13,405 nucleotides of DNA from Parasutterella muris (GTDB taxonomy: Bacteria > Pseudomonadota > Gammaproteobacteria > Burkholderiales > Burkholderiaceae_F): positions 1 through 13,405 of the forward strand of contig NZ_CALPCV010000040.1 of NCBI RefSeq assembly GCF_943193095.1, in the 5' to 3' direction. The position numbers and the translations under genes were made by a program. The notes beneath the pieces were generated by a model that saw only the letters and a program-made list of their open reading frames with translations, was not told the DNA's origin and searched no databases. Every line of letters starts with the position of its first letter. The first letter of the stretch is position 1. This document shows, one piece after another, positions 1 to 6,760 of this stretch.

Positions 1-242
1 AAGATATAGTCTTTGCCCTTGCGTTGGCAAATAAAATCCCTTAATTCAGGGCGCTCAGCTAAAAAGTGTTCGTCCCAGCGGATTCGGCCTTCCTTCTGGC
101 CGGATGTAACAGTACCGACCTTCTTGAAGCTAACTCGATAACTTCTCTTTTTCTCGGAATCCCACTTATTTTTATAGGTGTAAACGTAATAAGCCGAAGG
201 GCTCTTTTTAATAATGAGCGGAGGAAGTTTTGGCGTATTCAT
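1..242 (-). CDS. IS transposase, N-terminal part (cut by window edge)
   Basis: A minus-strand reading frame starts at the ATG at 240-242 and stays open for 80 codons to the left edge, where it is cut. The protein begins MNTPKLPPLIIKKSPSAYYV and continues with a lysine/arginine-rich stretch (YKNKWDSEKKRSYRV, then KKVGTVTSGQKEGRIRWDE). This short, basic N-terminus resembles the start of DDE transposases of the IS1634/IS4-like group found in Sutterellaceae; that assignment is from memory of the family. The catalytic DDE residues would lie outside the window, so neither activity nor family can be confirmed. No strong ribosome binding site is visible upstream. The plus-strand frame at 66-266 is its antisense shadow. 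Confidence 0.6.
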   Translation of the reverse strand, partial: MNTPKLPPLIIKKSPSAYYVYTYKNKWDSEKKRSYRVSFKKVGTVTSGQKEGRIRWDEHFLAERPELRDFICQRKGKDYI

Positions 243-290
243 AATTACAATCGATTATCTAATTAGGTAATCTAGTATAACACGAAAAAT

Positions 291-323
291 CCTTTTATTC
301 CACTGAAATAAAAGGTTTTTTTT
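291..323 (+). terminator. Hairpin with U-tract near the IS end
   Basis: The arms CCTTTTATT (291-299) and AATAAAAGG (307-315) pair perfectly around a 7-nt loop and are followed by eight T residues (316-323). On the minus strand the hairpin is followed by a weaker T-run, so it could work both ways. It lies just upstream of the minus-strand transposase. It may therefore insulate the element from outside transcription rather than end a gene, because no plus-strand gene precedes it. Confidence 0.5.
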
Positions 324-339
324 GTGATTTTTAAATTTT

Positions 340-810
340 TAGTTCTCTAGTTCTGCAATTTTTCAGTGAGCCGTTGTCGTTTTAGGGGGCCAAAACGGAC
401 ACCCGTACCGCCTTTCATCCTTTTTTTTAAAAAAAGAAATCCCCGGCGAGAATTCTTTACCGGCAGCGACTACTCTGTTTTAAACAATCGAAGAAATCAC
501 TAGGAGATTGGCTGATGCGGCCCTTCTATTCGCAAATTCCGTTCCGCGATTTGATATGATTTTCATTAAATGAGGGAGGGCAATGTATCACGTTTAAATC
601 GCTCCCAACCTAGGGCACAAACCAAACGGAAAAGAGTTTCAGGAAAGGGCCTCAGCGTTCTCTTTTAGGCGCCGATGTTTTTGGCATGACCCTCGGCTCT
701 ACAAATGAAGGATTCTCTCTGCGGAGAATTTCGATTTTTCAGCAACGATTAACCGAAATGTAGGATAATCCATAGTTTGAGTTTGAAACACTAAAAGGCT
801 CTGTTTAGAG
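340..810. other. Gene-free stretch upstream of ppiD; possible IS-end debris
   Basis: I see no convincing gene or tRNA here. TGTCGTTTT (375-383) faces AAAACGGACA (392-401) as an imperfect inverted repeat around a G-rich centre, which resembles an IS terminal region (IS21-like is a guess). A run of T8 then A7 occupies 421-435. A small hairpin, ATTCTC (712-717) with GAGAAT (724-729), precedes a short T-run at 734-739. The ppiD promoter must lie somewhere in the right-hand part, but I could not pick out convincing -35 and -10 boxes. Confidence 0.4.
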
Positions 811-823
811 TTCGAGGATCCCA

Positions 824-2749
824 ATGTTCCAATCATTTAGAAACCAGAAACGATGGCTGATGCTCCTAGCTATGATTCTGATCATTCCGGCATTTGTGTT
901 TATCGGCATTAACGGCTACAGCCGTCTGAACCCAGATGCAAACGCAATTGCCAAGGTTGACGGAAAAGGAATTCAGCCTGAAGAATTCGACGGTCAGAAA
1001 CGAGAGTTTATCGAACGCGAGCGCAACCGTCAGGGCGGTCAGATTGATACCAGCCTCTTTGATACCGCTGAGGCTAACTCGGCAATCCTTCAGCAGATTG
1101 CTTCCAGACGAGCTCTGCTTGCTCAGATGTCTCATCATTACATGCAGGTAAGCGACGCTGACGCGATCAATGTGATCAAGAACGCCGACGCGTTCAAAAA
1201 GGACGGCCAGTTCTCTCCTGAACTGTACGAGAATTACCTCGCAGCCCGCGGCAAGAGTGACCAGCAGTTTGTGCAGGAGCTGCGCAGAGATCTGGTTATG
1301 GACATGCTGACCAATTCTGTTGCTCAGACCGTGTTTGTTCCTAAGAAGTCCGCAGCTATCCTCAACGATATTCTGAGAGAAGAACGCACAGTCCGTACCA
1401 TTTCATTTGACCCGGCTTCCTATATGAGCCAGGTCAAGATCACAGACGAAGAAATGCAGAAGTACTACGACAGTCACAAAGATCAGTTCCATGCACTTGA
1501 GATGCTGAACATTGAATTTGTTGTGATGTCGCCGCAGACAATCAAAGTCACAGCGCAGCCTTCTGAAGATGAACTCAAGGCCTACTACGAACAGAACAAA
1601 GCTCGTTTCGGCGTTCCTGAAAGCCGCAGAGCTTCTCACATTCTGATTTCTTCGGACAGCGCTGAAAAGGACGCTGCAAAAGCGGATGCGGATGCCAAGG
1701 CTAAAGCAGAAGAAATCTATAAAGAAGCCAAAGCCGATCCCTCTAAGTTCGCCGAGCTTGCGCGCACGAACTCTTCAGACGTCGGTTCCGCTCAGAACGG
1801 CGGCGATCTGGACTACTTCGGTAAGGATCAGATGGTTCCTGAATTTGAAAAAGCCGTTTTTGAAGCTAAGAAGGGAGACATTCTTCCTCCGGTTAAAACG
1901 GAATTCGGCTATCACATCATTCACGTGACCGACGTGATTCCGGCAGCGATAAAGAGTTTTGCTGAAGTTCGTCCGGAACTCGTAACTCTTTGGCAGAATC
2001 AGCAGCGCCAGCAGCTGTTTGCGGAAAACGCCGACAACTTCACCAACATGGTTTACGAGCAGAGCGACAGCCTGGAACCGGTTGTTGAGAAATTCGGATT
2101 AAAGATCCATAAGCTGAATGATCTGACCGCAAACGGTCTTCCGCCGTCCTCAGAGGATGCGGCCTACATTACCAAACGTGTGGTTGAGGATCTTTTCTCA
2201 CCGGATTCGCTTCAGGAAAAACGCAATACTCAGGCGGTTGAAGTCGCTGCCAACACTCTGGTCTCAGCCCGTGTTGTGCAGCACAGCCCCGCTCACCTGA
2301 AGACCTTTGCTGAGGTGAAGGAAGAGATCAAGAGCGAGCTTGAGCATCAGAAAGCGTCTGAGCTTGCGAAGAAGGCCGGCGAAGAAAAGCTTGCTCAGCT
2401 TCGCGCGAAGAAGGATCTCGAAGGTTTCGGCCATACACAGGTCGTTTCCCGCGTCAATCCTCAGTCTCAGTCTGAAACACTGGTGCAGGCCGAGCTGAGT
2501 GTTCCTGCGAAAGTGCTTCCTGCATTTACCGGTGTTCAGGTTCCCGACGGTTCTTACGTAATCAGCTATGTTGAATCGAGCAAGATGCCCAAGAATGACG
2601 ACTCCCAGGCAGGCCAGATTCATCAGTCGGCTCTGCACGCGCAGTCCATGGCGGAGGAGCAGGCTTATTACGACGCTCTCAAGCGCTTATACAAGTTTGA
2701 AATTCTGAAGAAAGAATTCGACTACCAGCCGCAGAGAGCAATGAACTAA
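824..2749 (+). CDS. ppiD: PpiD-type periplasmic peptidyl-prolyl isomerase / SurA-N domain foldase
   Basis: This 641-residue protein has the PpiD plan. A short cytoplasmic N-terminus is followed by one membrane anchor (about residues 10-30, WLMLLAMILIIPAFVFIGI) and a SurA-like chaperone region (about 35-250). A single parvulin rotamase domain (about 267-370) carries the family signatures RRASHIL near residue 268, then FAELA, the GGDL segment and FGYHIIHV near 361. A coiled, lysine/glutamate-rich C-terminal part follows. PpiD is anchored in the inner membrane and helps newly exported outer-membrane and periplasmic proteins to fold near the Sec translocon. The length matches the usual 600-650 residues. 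The ATG is preceded by GAGGAT at 814-819. The gene is monocistronic, closed by a strong terminator. In many betaproteobacteria ppiD follows lon-hupB and tRNA genes; here mobile-element sequence lies upstream instead. Confidence 0.9.
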   Translation: MFQSFRNQKRWLMLLAMILIIPAFVFIGINGYSRLNPDANAIAKVDGKGIQPEEFDGQKREFIERERNRQGGQIDTSLFDTAEANSAILQQIASRRALLAQMSHHYMQVSDADAINVIKNADAFKKDGQFSPELYENYLAARGKSDQQFVQELRRDLVMDMLTNSVAQTVFVPKKSAAILNDILREERTVRTISFDPASYMSQVKITDEEMQKYYDSHKDQFHALEMLNIEFVVMSPQTIKVTAQPSEDELKAYYEQNKARFGVPESRRASHILISSDSAEKDAAKADADAKAKAEEIYKEAKADPSKFAELARTNSSDVGSAQNGGDLDYFGKDQMVPEFEKAVFEAKKGDILPPVKTEFGYHIIHVTDVIPAAIKSFAEVRPELVTLWQNQQRQQLFAENADNFTNMVYEQSDSLEPVVEKFGLKIHKLNDLTANGLPPSSEDAAYITKRVVEDLFSPDSLQEKRNTQAVEVAANTLVSARVVQHSPAHLKTFAEVKEEIKSELEHQKASELAKKAGEEKLAQLRAKKDLEGFGHTQVVSRVNPQSQSETLVQAELSVPAKVLPAFTGVQVPDGSYVISYVESSKMPKNDDSQAGQIHQSALHAQSMAEEQAYYDALKRLYKFEILKKEFDYQPQRAMN

Positions 2750-2772
2750 AACTGAATCTCAGCTAAGCACGA

Positions 2773-2799
2773 CCGCCTCAGGATTTGAGGCGGTTTTTT
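2773..2799 (+). terminator. Rho-independent terminator of ppiD
   Basis: The arms CCGCCTCA (2773-2780) and TGAGGCGG (2786-2793) form a perfect 8-bp G+C-rich stem with a 5-nt loop, followed by six T residues. It starts 23 bp after the ppiD stop codon. Confidence 0.92.
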
Positions 2800-2991
2800 C
2801 ATGTGCGGAGTTTTGAAAGACGATTTTTATTTATGAGCACCAGGCTGATCGGCAGCTTCGAACCGACCGCTGCTGCCGTTTGGTATCGGCAGCAACTCGG
2901 TCCTCAAGTCGAATTTGTTTCACCCAAGGTTTTACTCACGCAAGTGAAGCAGAGTTGTTTTCTTTAGCAGCTGAGTGAACGGCGATCGCTT

Positions 2992-3387
2992 TTATTTCAC
3001 TCTTTTGACATAAAAATAGCTTGCGTCCACTCCGAAATGAAATTCCGGATTTTCACCAACTCTAAATTCGGAGAATGAGTTGATCGTTCCGTGACCGCGT
3101 GAGTTTCCTAGGAGAATTGAATGATTTCCGGGTTCTGCATAATAGACTGTCATTTCTCTTGATTCGAGTTGAGCAACCTTCTTATTGTTGTCGTAAATGT
3201 AGAATGTTGCTCCGGAAGAGGTCAACGCTCCGTAGTCTCTCATCAGAGTGACTTTAATAGGTCTTTCTTTAGTTGGGGTTGCCTGTGCGGATGGTTGAAC
3301 AAATATTGCCTTGTCAGCGGTTAGGTTAGAAGTGGTGCAGCCAATAAGGAAAGCGAACAGAGGCAATAAGATGAGAGGGTTTTTCAT
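2992..3387 (-). CDS. Small lipoprotein, possibly DUF2846-like
   Basis: The gene encodes a 131-residue secreted protein. The N-terminus MKNPLILLPLFAFLIGC is a lipoprotein signal with a lipobox (L14-I15-G16-C17), so the mature protein would start at lipid-modified Cys17. The next residues, TTSN, do not include Asp at +2, which favours the outer membrane by the E. coli sorting rule. The mature part has a beta-rich pattern: a YIYDNNKK segment, then VAQL, then YYAEPGNHSILL, ending in YFYVKRVK. The strand, display-residue and PG-H pattern recalls DUF2846-type lipoproteins; this is a resemblance only. The function is unknown. The ribosome binding site is weak. The gene stands alone between the ppiD terminator and an autotransporter remnant. 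Confidence 0.72.
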   Translation of the reverse strand: MKNPLILLPLFAFLIGCTTSNLTADKAIFVQPSAQATPTKERPIKVTLMRDYGALTSSGATFYIYDNNKKVAQLESREMTVYYAEPGNHSILLGNSRGHGTINSFSEFRVGENPEFHFGVDASYFYVKRVK

Positions 3388-3464
3388 TTTTTACTAGTGT
3401 CGATAAGTTTATTAAATCGGGCGAGGTATTTTAATTATAGTTAAAGCCCATATTAAAGCCTTAG

Positions 3465-4224
3465 GCATTCAAAAGCGGAGACTATTTCAAAAACTATTTT
3501 GGCGGTGTACAGATCGGTTTTGATCATGAGGCAGCCTCTTATGATGCAGGCCGTATGCTCGTCGGAGCCGAGGTAACCTATTTGCGGCGGTACGGAGATT
3601 ACGCAAACGGCGGCAGCTCTAAAAATCATTCTGCCGGCGTTACGTTGTACGGTACACACATTGGAAACAATGGAATGTATGCAGACATCACGCTGAAAGC
3701 GAGCCGAATGCACAATAAATTTACCGCTGTCTCCGATATGAACCATTACGTCTCAAAAGGATGCTTTAATACGTATGCGGTCCAAACCGGAATAGAGGCA
3801 GGAAAGAGTTTCACATTCGGCGTGGAAGAAAATTGGTTCGTGGATCCGCAGGTTCAGAACCTGTACGGCAATATTCGCCATACCTCTTTTAAAACCGATA
3901 CCGGTGTGACCGCTCATGTGAAGAGCATGAACAGTCTGATCGGAAGAGCAGGCGTCGGCGCCGGTTATAAGGTAAAGCAAGGCAGTGCGTTTATTAGAGC
4001 TGACGCTCTGCGTGAATTTACCGCCGACTATAAGGCGGGTTATTCCGTGAAGAACGCGCGGAACAAAAGCAAGGTTGATTTGAAAGATACTTGGGCGAGA
4101 TCTCAGCCCGCGCGACTTACCGATTTGATAAGAACGTGAGCGGATTTGCACATGTGAAGCGTTCATTCGGCGGCAAGCTTCAGCAGGAGTACCGAGTAGA
4201 CGCAGGTGTTCGCTTTATTTCTAA
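3465..4224 (+). pseudogene. Autotransporter beta-barrel remnant (5'-truncated, frameshifted)
   Basis: The frame from 3465 reads AFKSGDYFKNYFGGVQIGFD, then VGAEVTYLRRYGDYANGG, YADITLKASRMHNKF and further beta-strands. This is the alternating aromatic/glycine pattern of an autotransporter translocator barrel. A stop codon (3462-3464) sits directly before it, and no passenger domain, signal peptide or start is present. The main frame runs to a TGA at 4137-4139, but the barrel continues in another frame: after the G-run at 4093-4095, reading with one extra G gives GEISARATYRFDKNVSGFAH and later RVDAGVRFI. Near 4214-4221 one missing T would restore a terminal Phe and a stop at 4222-4224. Two single-base losses therefore separate it from an intact 3' end. 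The gene is dead or silent unless these are sequencing errors. The internal ATG at 3555 is not the true start. Confidence 0.8.
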
Positions 4225-4838
4225 CGTTCCTCAAGAACAATCTTGACGAGATTGGCGATCTCCACCTGGGAGCGGATAGACATTTTGCGGCACAGAGAGC
4301 CGCGGTGAATTTGTACCGTTTTTTCTGTAATGCCGAGTTTTTGCCCGGCCTCCCGATTGGAGATTCCGTCAGCGAGCGTGAATGCAACTTCTTGTTCGCG
4401 TGTAGTCAGGGTGTTGAATTTCTCCAGTATTTTGCGTCTGTCCCGCACCTTGTCCGAATTTTTTCGGTTGAGCGCGCAGGCATTCTCAATCGCCAGAATC
4501 AGCCGGTCGGCGTCGACCGGCTTTTCCATGAAATCAATCGCACCGTGCTTGAGTGCGGATACACACATATCAATTGAAGCGTGTGCCGAGCAGAAAATAA
4601 TCGGCAGAGGATTGCGCTCTTCATTCAGTATTTCCTGAAGTTCCAGCCCGCTGATTTCCGGCATCCTAATATCCAGCACAAGACAGCCGGGGATGCTCGG
4701 ATCATCATTATCAAGAAACTCTTTGGCAGAGCCGTATGCTGAGACGAGATAACCGGCGCTGCTCAGGAGAAACTCCCATGACTTCAGCATATCCGGATCG
4801 TCATCGACAATTCGAACACGAGCGAGTGAATCAGGCAT
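4221..4838 (-). CDS. LuxR/FixJ-family response regulator (TtrR-like)
   Basis: This 205-residue two-domain regulator starts with a receiver domain (about 5-120). It has the acidic cluster D12-D13-D14, the phospho-acceptor Asp56 in LVLDIRMP, Ser84 at the switch position and Lys106 in FMEKP. A LuxR/GerE helix-turn-helix domain follows (about 142-202), with LTTREQEV, SNREAGQKLGITEKTVQIHR and a basic recognition helix. It is of the FixJ/TtrR type and would bind DNA as a dimer once phosphorylated. Its ATG overlaps the end of the kinase gene by 8 bp (4831-4838), so the two are probably translationally coupled; AAAGGAAAG upstream serves as ribosome binding site. The likely partner is the adjacent kinase and a likely target is the divergent reductase operon; both are inferences from position. 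Confidence 0.88.
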   Translation of the reverse strand: MPDSLARVRIVDDDPDMLKSWEFLLSSAGYLVSAYGSAKEFLDNDDPSIPGCLVLDIRMPEISGLELQEILNEERNPLPIIFCSAHASIDMCVSALKHGAIDFMEKPVDADRLILAIENACALNRKNSDKVRDRRKILEKFNTLTTREQEVAFTLADGISNREAGQKLGITEKTVQIHRGSLCRKMSIRSQVEIANLVKIVLEER

Positions 4839-6576
4839 TTTTACTTTCCTTTGTTAAAGGCAGACGCAGTGTAACAATTAAAGAACCTTTATCGTCCGTA
4901 TCAAAAGTTAACGATCCGCGATGAGCTTCGGCGATGCGGCTGACGATCGGAATGCCAAGGCCCATACCGTTTTTCTTAGAGGTCCAGAGCGGTTTTTTAA
5001 TGTTTTCAATTGCGTCAGGCGCAAGGATCGGGCCGTTGTCCGTGGCGGCAAACACCGCTTTACCGTTTTCTATCGATAAGCAGATGCGCACCAGAGGCGA
5101 GGGCTGCTCTTCGCAGGCTTCGACAGCGTTTTTAATAATGTTGTGTACTGCCAGGTGGAGCTCAGTCTCATCTGCGTCAACGAACACTTCTTCAGGACAG
5201 GGTTCAAATGAAATTTCCGTACGTTTTGTTCGGGTTTTGAGCAGATCGGAAATTGAACGCTCAATAATCTCTTTTAAATCCGTCGGCTTTCTCTCCGAGG
5301 ATTTTTTCCCGGCATAAGAACGAACCTTTTTAATGATGCTGTTCGCTCGTTCGATTTGTGCGCCGATGTTTTCAATCGACTCGTCGAGCGCCTTATCGGT
5401 CATCCTACCGCTCTTGCGCAGCAGGCGCATCCCCTGAAGATAATTGCCGATGACAGAAATCGGCTGTTTAAGTTCATGAGAAAGTGTGCTCGACATTAAA
5501 CCGATGACACCCACTCGCTGCATAGCGGCAAACTGTTCTTTAATTTTGTCGGATTCTTTTTGGACTTTGATCAGCTGTCGGGTGCGTTTTTCAACGAGGC
5601 GATTGACGCTGAACCAATGGATGAAGAAAAGAATCAAAGCGCCGAGCGCGGCTAATATGTAAGGAGACTTCTCTTCGAGATGACGCATAAGCGCCGATCG
5701 TGAGAGTTTTTCGTATTGTTCCTCGTTAAGCGCCTTGAAGAGCTCGTGTCCCTGGGAAATATCTCCGCCGACGGTCCAGACGAAACCGTCGTGGGCGGGA
5801 GTGTCGAGGAGCTCTGCGAGAATTAGTCGATTTAAATAAGGATCGGCGTCATAGGAAGCCGCAAATACCGGTCCCAAATAAAGCCGCGTGCTGCTGACAC
5901 AGGAAAGCGCTTTCTGATTTTTAACTGCCTGAGGTTTAATTTCTTTCATCCTGGGGTCAAAATTATGCTCTTCTATGTAACAGGCGGGAATAATGCCGAG
6001 TGCGGATTTTCCGGAGATAACCGAATCGATGACATCGTCGTAAGAACCGAGGAAAGAAACGGAATCAAAGAAATGTTTCGGGTTCTGATGCAATTCGAAG
6101 ATTTCCCGCCTGAGAGCTCCGTAGGAGACGTAATCCCGTTCGGATTTTGCGGCGAGAGTCTGACCTTCGAGCTGCAGAAGCGTTTTATTTTCTTCGCTTT
6201 TGAGGGAAATGATCGTTCCGCCTTCGGATTCGGTCGGGTTCACCGCTCTCGGATGCCAAAGCACAGCCAGGCGCGAAGCGGAATTCGGACCGGAGGAGGC
6301 GGATACGCCGAGATAGAACATGCTGTCAGAGATAAAGTAATCAATCTCGTGGGATTCGATTTTTTTTCTCAATTGATTACTGGTCAGATTTTCGATTTCA
6401 ACTCGATATTTTCCCTTCAGCTGCTCTTCGATATCCTTCAAAGAGTCACTGATAAAGTTTTGATACTTAGGCGTATCCGTAACCATCTGACAGCCGATGC
6501 GAATCACCGGCAGTTCGGATGCTGAACTGATTAGACAGACAGCCATGAGCGGCAGTAAGAAGAAAACCTTAGGCAT
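4831..6576 (-). CDS. Sensor histidine kinase with periplasmic PhnD/TtrS-like binding domain
   Basis: The gene encodes a 581-residue kinase. An N-terminal signal segment (about 1-20, ending ISSAS) precedes a large periplasmic domain (about 22-303) that looks like the phosphonate-binding (PhnD) fold used by the tetrathionate sensor TtrS. One membrane helix follows (about 305-325, YILAALGALILFFIHWF), then a linker coiled coil (about 328-352). The HisKA domain has phospho-accepting His367 in LSHELKQP. The ATPase domain has the N box at Asn483 (NIIKNAVEA), D513-N-G515 and a GMGLGI glycine loop at 537-542. All kinase motifs are intact. The HELKQP form and the domain layout are typical of TtrS/FixL-like kinases. 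It probably senses a small organic or sulfur anion in the periplasm. No tetrathionate reductase genes are nearby, so the ligand is more likely the substrate of the divergent flavoprotein. Confidence 0.87.
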   Translation of the reverse strand: MPKVFFLLPLMAVCLISSASELPVIRIGCQMVTDTPKYQNFISDSLKDIEEQLKGKYRVEIENLTSNQLRKKIESHEIDYFISDSMFYLGVSASSGPNSASRLAVLWHPRAVNPTESEGGTIISLKSEENKTLLQLEGQTLAAKSERDYVSYGALRREIFELHQNPKHFFDSVSFLGSYDDVIDSVISGKSALGIIPACYIEEHNFDPRMKEIKPQAVKNQKALSCVSSTRLYLGPVFAASYDADPYLNRLILAELLDTPAHDGFVWTVGGDISQGHELFKALNEEQYEKLSRSALMRHLEEKSPYILAALGALILFFIHWFSVNRLVEKRTRQLIKVQKESDKIKEQFAAMQRVGVIGLMSSTLSHELKQPISVIGNYLQGMRLLRKSGRMTDKALDESIENIGAQIERANSIIKKVRSYAGKKSSERKPTDLKEIIERSISDLLKTRTKRTEISFEPCPEEVFVDADETELHLAVHNIIKNAVEACEEQPSPLVRICLSIENGKAVFAATDNGPILAPDAIENIKKPLWTSKKNGMGLGIPIVSRIAEAHRGSLTFDTDDKGSLIVTLRLPLTKESKNA

Positions 6577-6588
6577 TTCTTAAGCGAA

Positions 6589-6606
6589 TTAGGATATTTA
6601 TCCTAA
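6589..6606. promoter_or_regulatory. Perfect inverted repeat, candidate operator in the divergent promoter region
   Basis: TTAGGATA (6589-6596), two T residues, then TATCCTAA (6599-6606) form a perfect 8-bp inverted repeat. It sits 12 bp upstream of the kinase ATG and about 155 bp upstream of the reductase start. The half-site core AGGAT recurs at 6661-6665 and AGGATA at 6731-6736 on the plus strand. The symmetry fits a dimeric LuxR-type regulator, so this may be an autoregulatory or shared operator. No binding data are available from sequence alone. Confidence 0.5.
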
Positions 6607-6724
6607 ACGATCATCAATAAAATTTATCTCATGAAAATTCATTAGCAGTAAGTTTCTCACAGGATCACTTACTTGCGCTATTCATATAAATGCGAATTTT
6701 CTAATCTGAATAAACCCCTTTATA

Positions 6725-6747
6725 GGACTCAGGATAGTCCGTTTTTT
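6725..6747 (+). promoter_or_regulatory. Small hairpin with U-run before the reductase start (possible attenuator)
   Basis: GGACT (6725-6729) pairs with AGTCC (6736-6740) around a 6-nt loop and is followed by six T residues (6742-6747), directly before the GGAG ribosome binding site. A 5-bp stem is weak. It could be a leaky attenuator or a chance structure. Confidence 0.25.
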
Positions 6748-6751
6748 GGAG
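6748..6751 (+). promoter_or_regulatory. Ribosome binding site that fixes the reductase start at 6761
   Basis: GGAG at 6748-6751 is 9 nt before the ATG at 6761. An in-frame TTG at 6746 overlaps this site and would put five extra residues before the Tat signal, so the ATG is the better start. Confidence 0.75.
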
Positions 6752-6760
6752 ACCTCAGAA

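Noticed and set aside
66..266. 66-codon plus-strand ORF at the left edge.
   Set aside because: The minus strand of the same region encodes a more convincing transposase N-terminus; this is its shadow.
421..435. T8-A7 run as a possible terminator or bent-DNA element.
   Set aside because: It has no G+C-rich stem and no gene ending nearby; a palindromic homopolymer alone is not enough.
2785..2967. 60-codon plus-strand ORF after ppiD.
   Set aside because: It begins inside the ppiD terminator, has no ribosome binding site for the first start and matches nothing I recognise. A sub-frame from 2834 might be a gene fragment, but I cannot support it.
3453..4166. Minus-strand ORFs (97 and 137 codons) opposite the autotransporter remnant.
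   Set aside because: They lie antisense to clear beta-barrel coding sequence and have no ribosome binding site or domain signature.
6746..6760. TTG start for the flavoprotein at 6746.
   Set aside because: It would overlap the GGAG ribosome binding site and place five residues before the Tat signal; the ATG at 6761 has correct spacing and a normal twin-arginine N-terminus.
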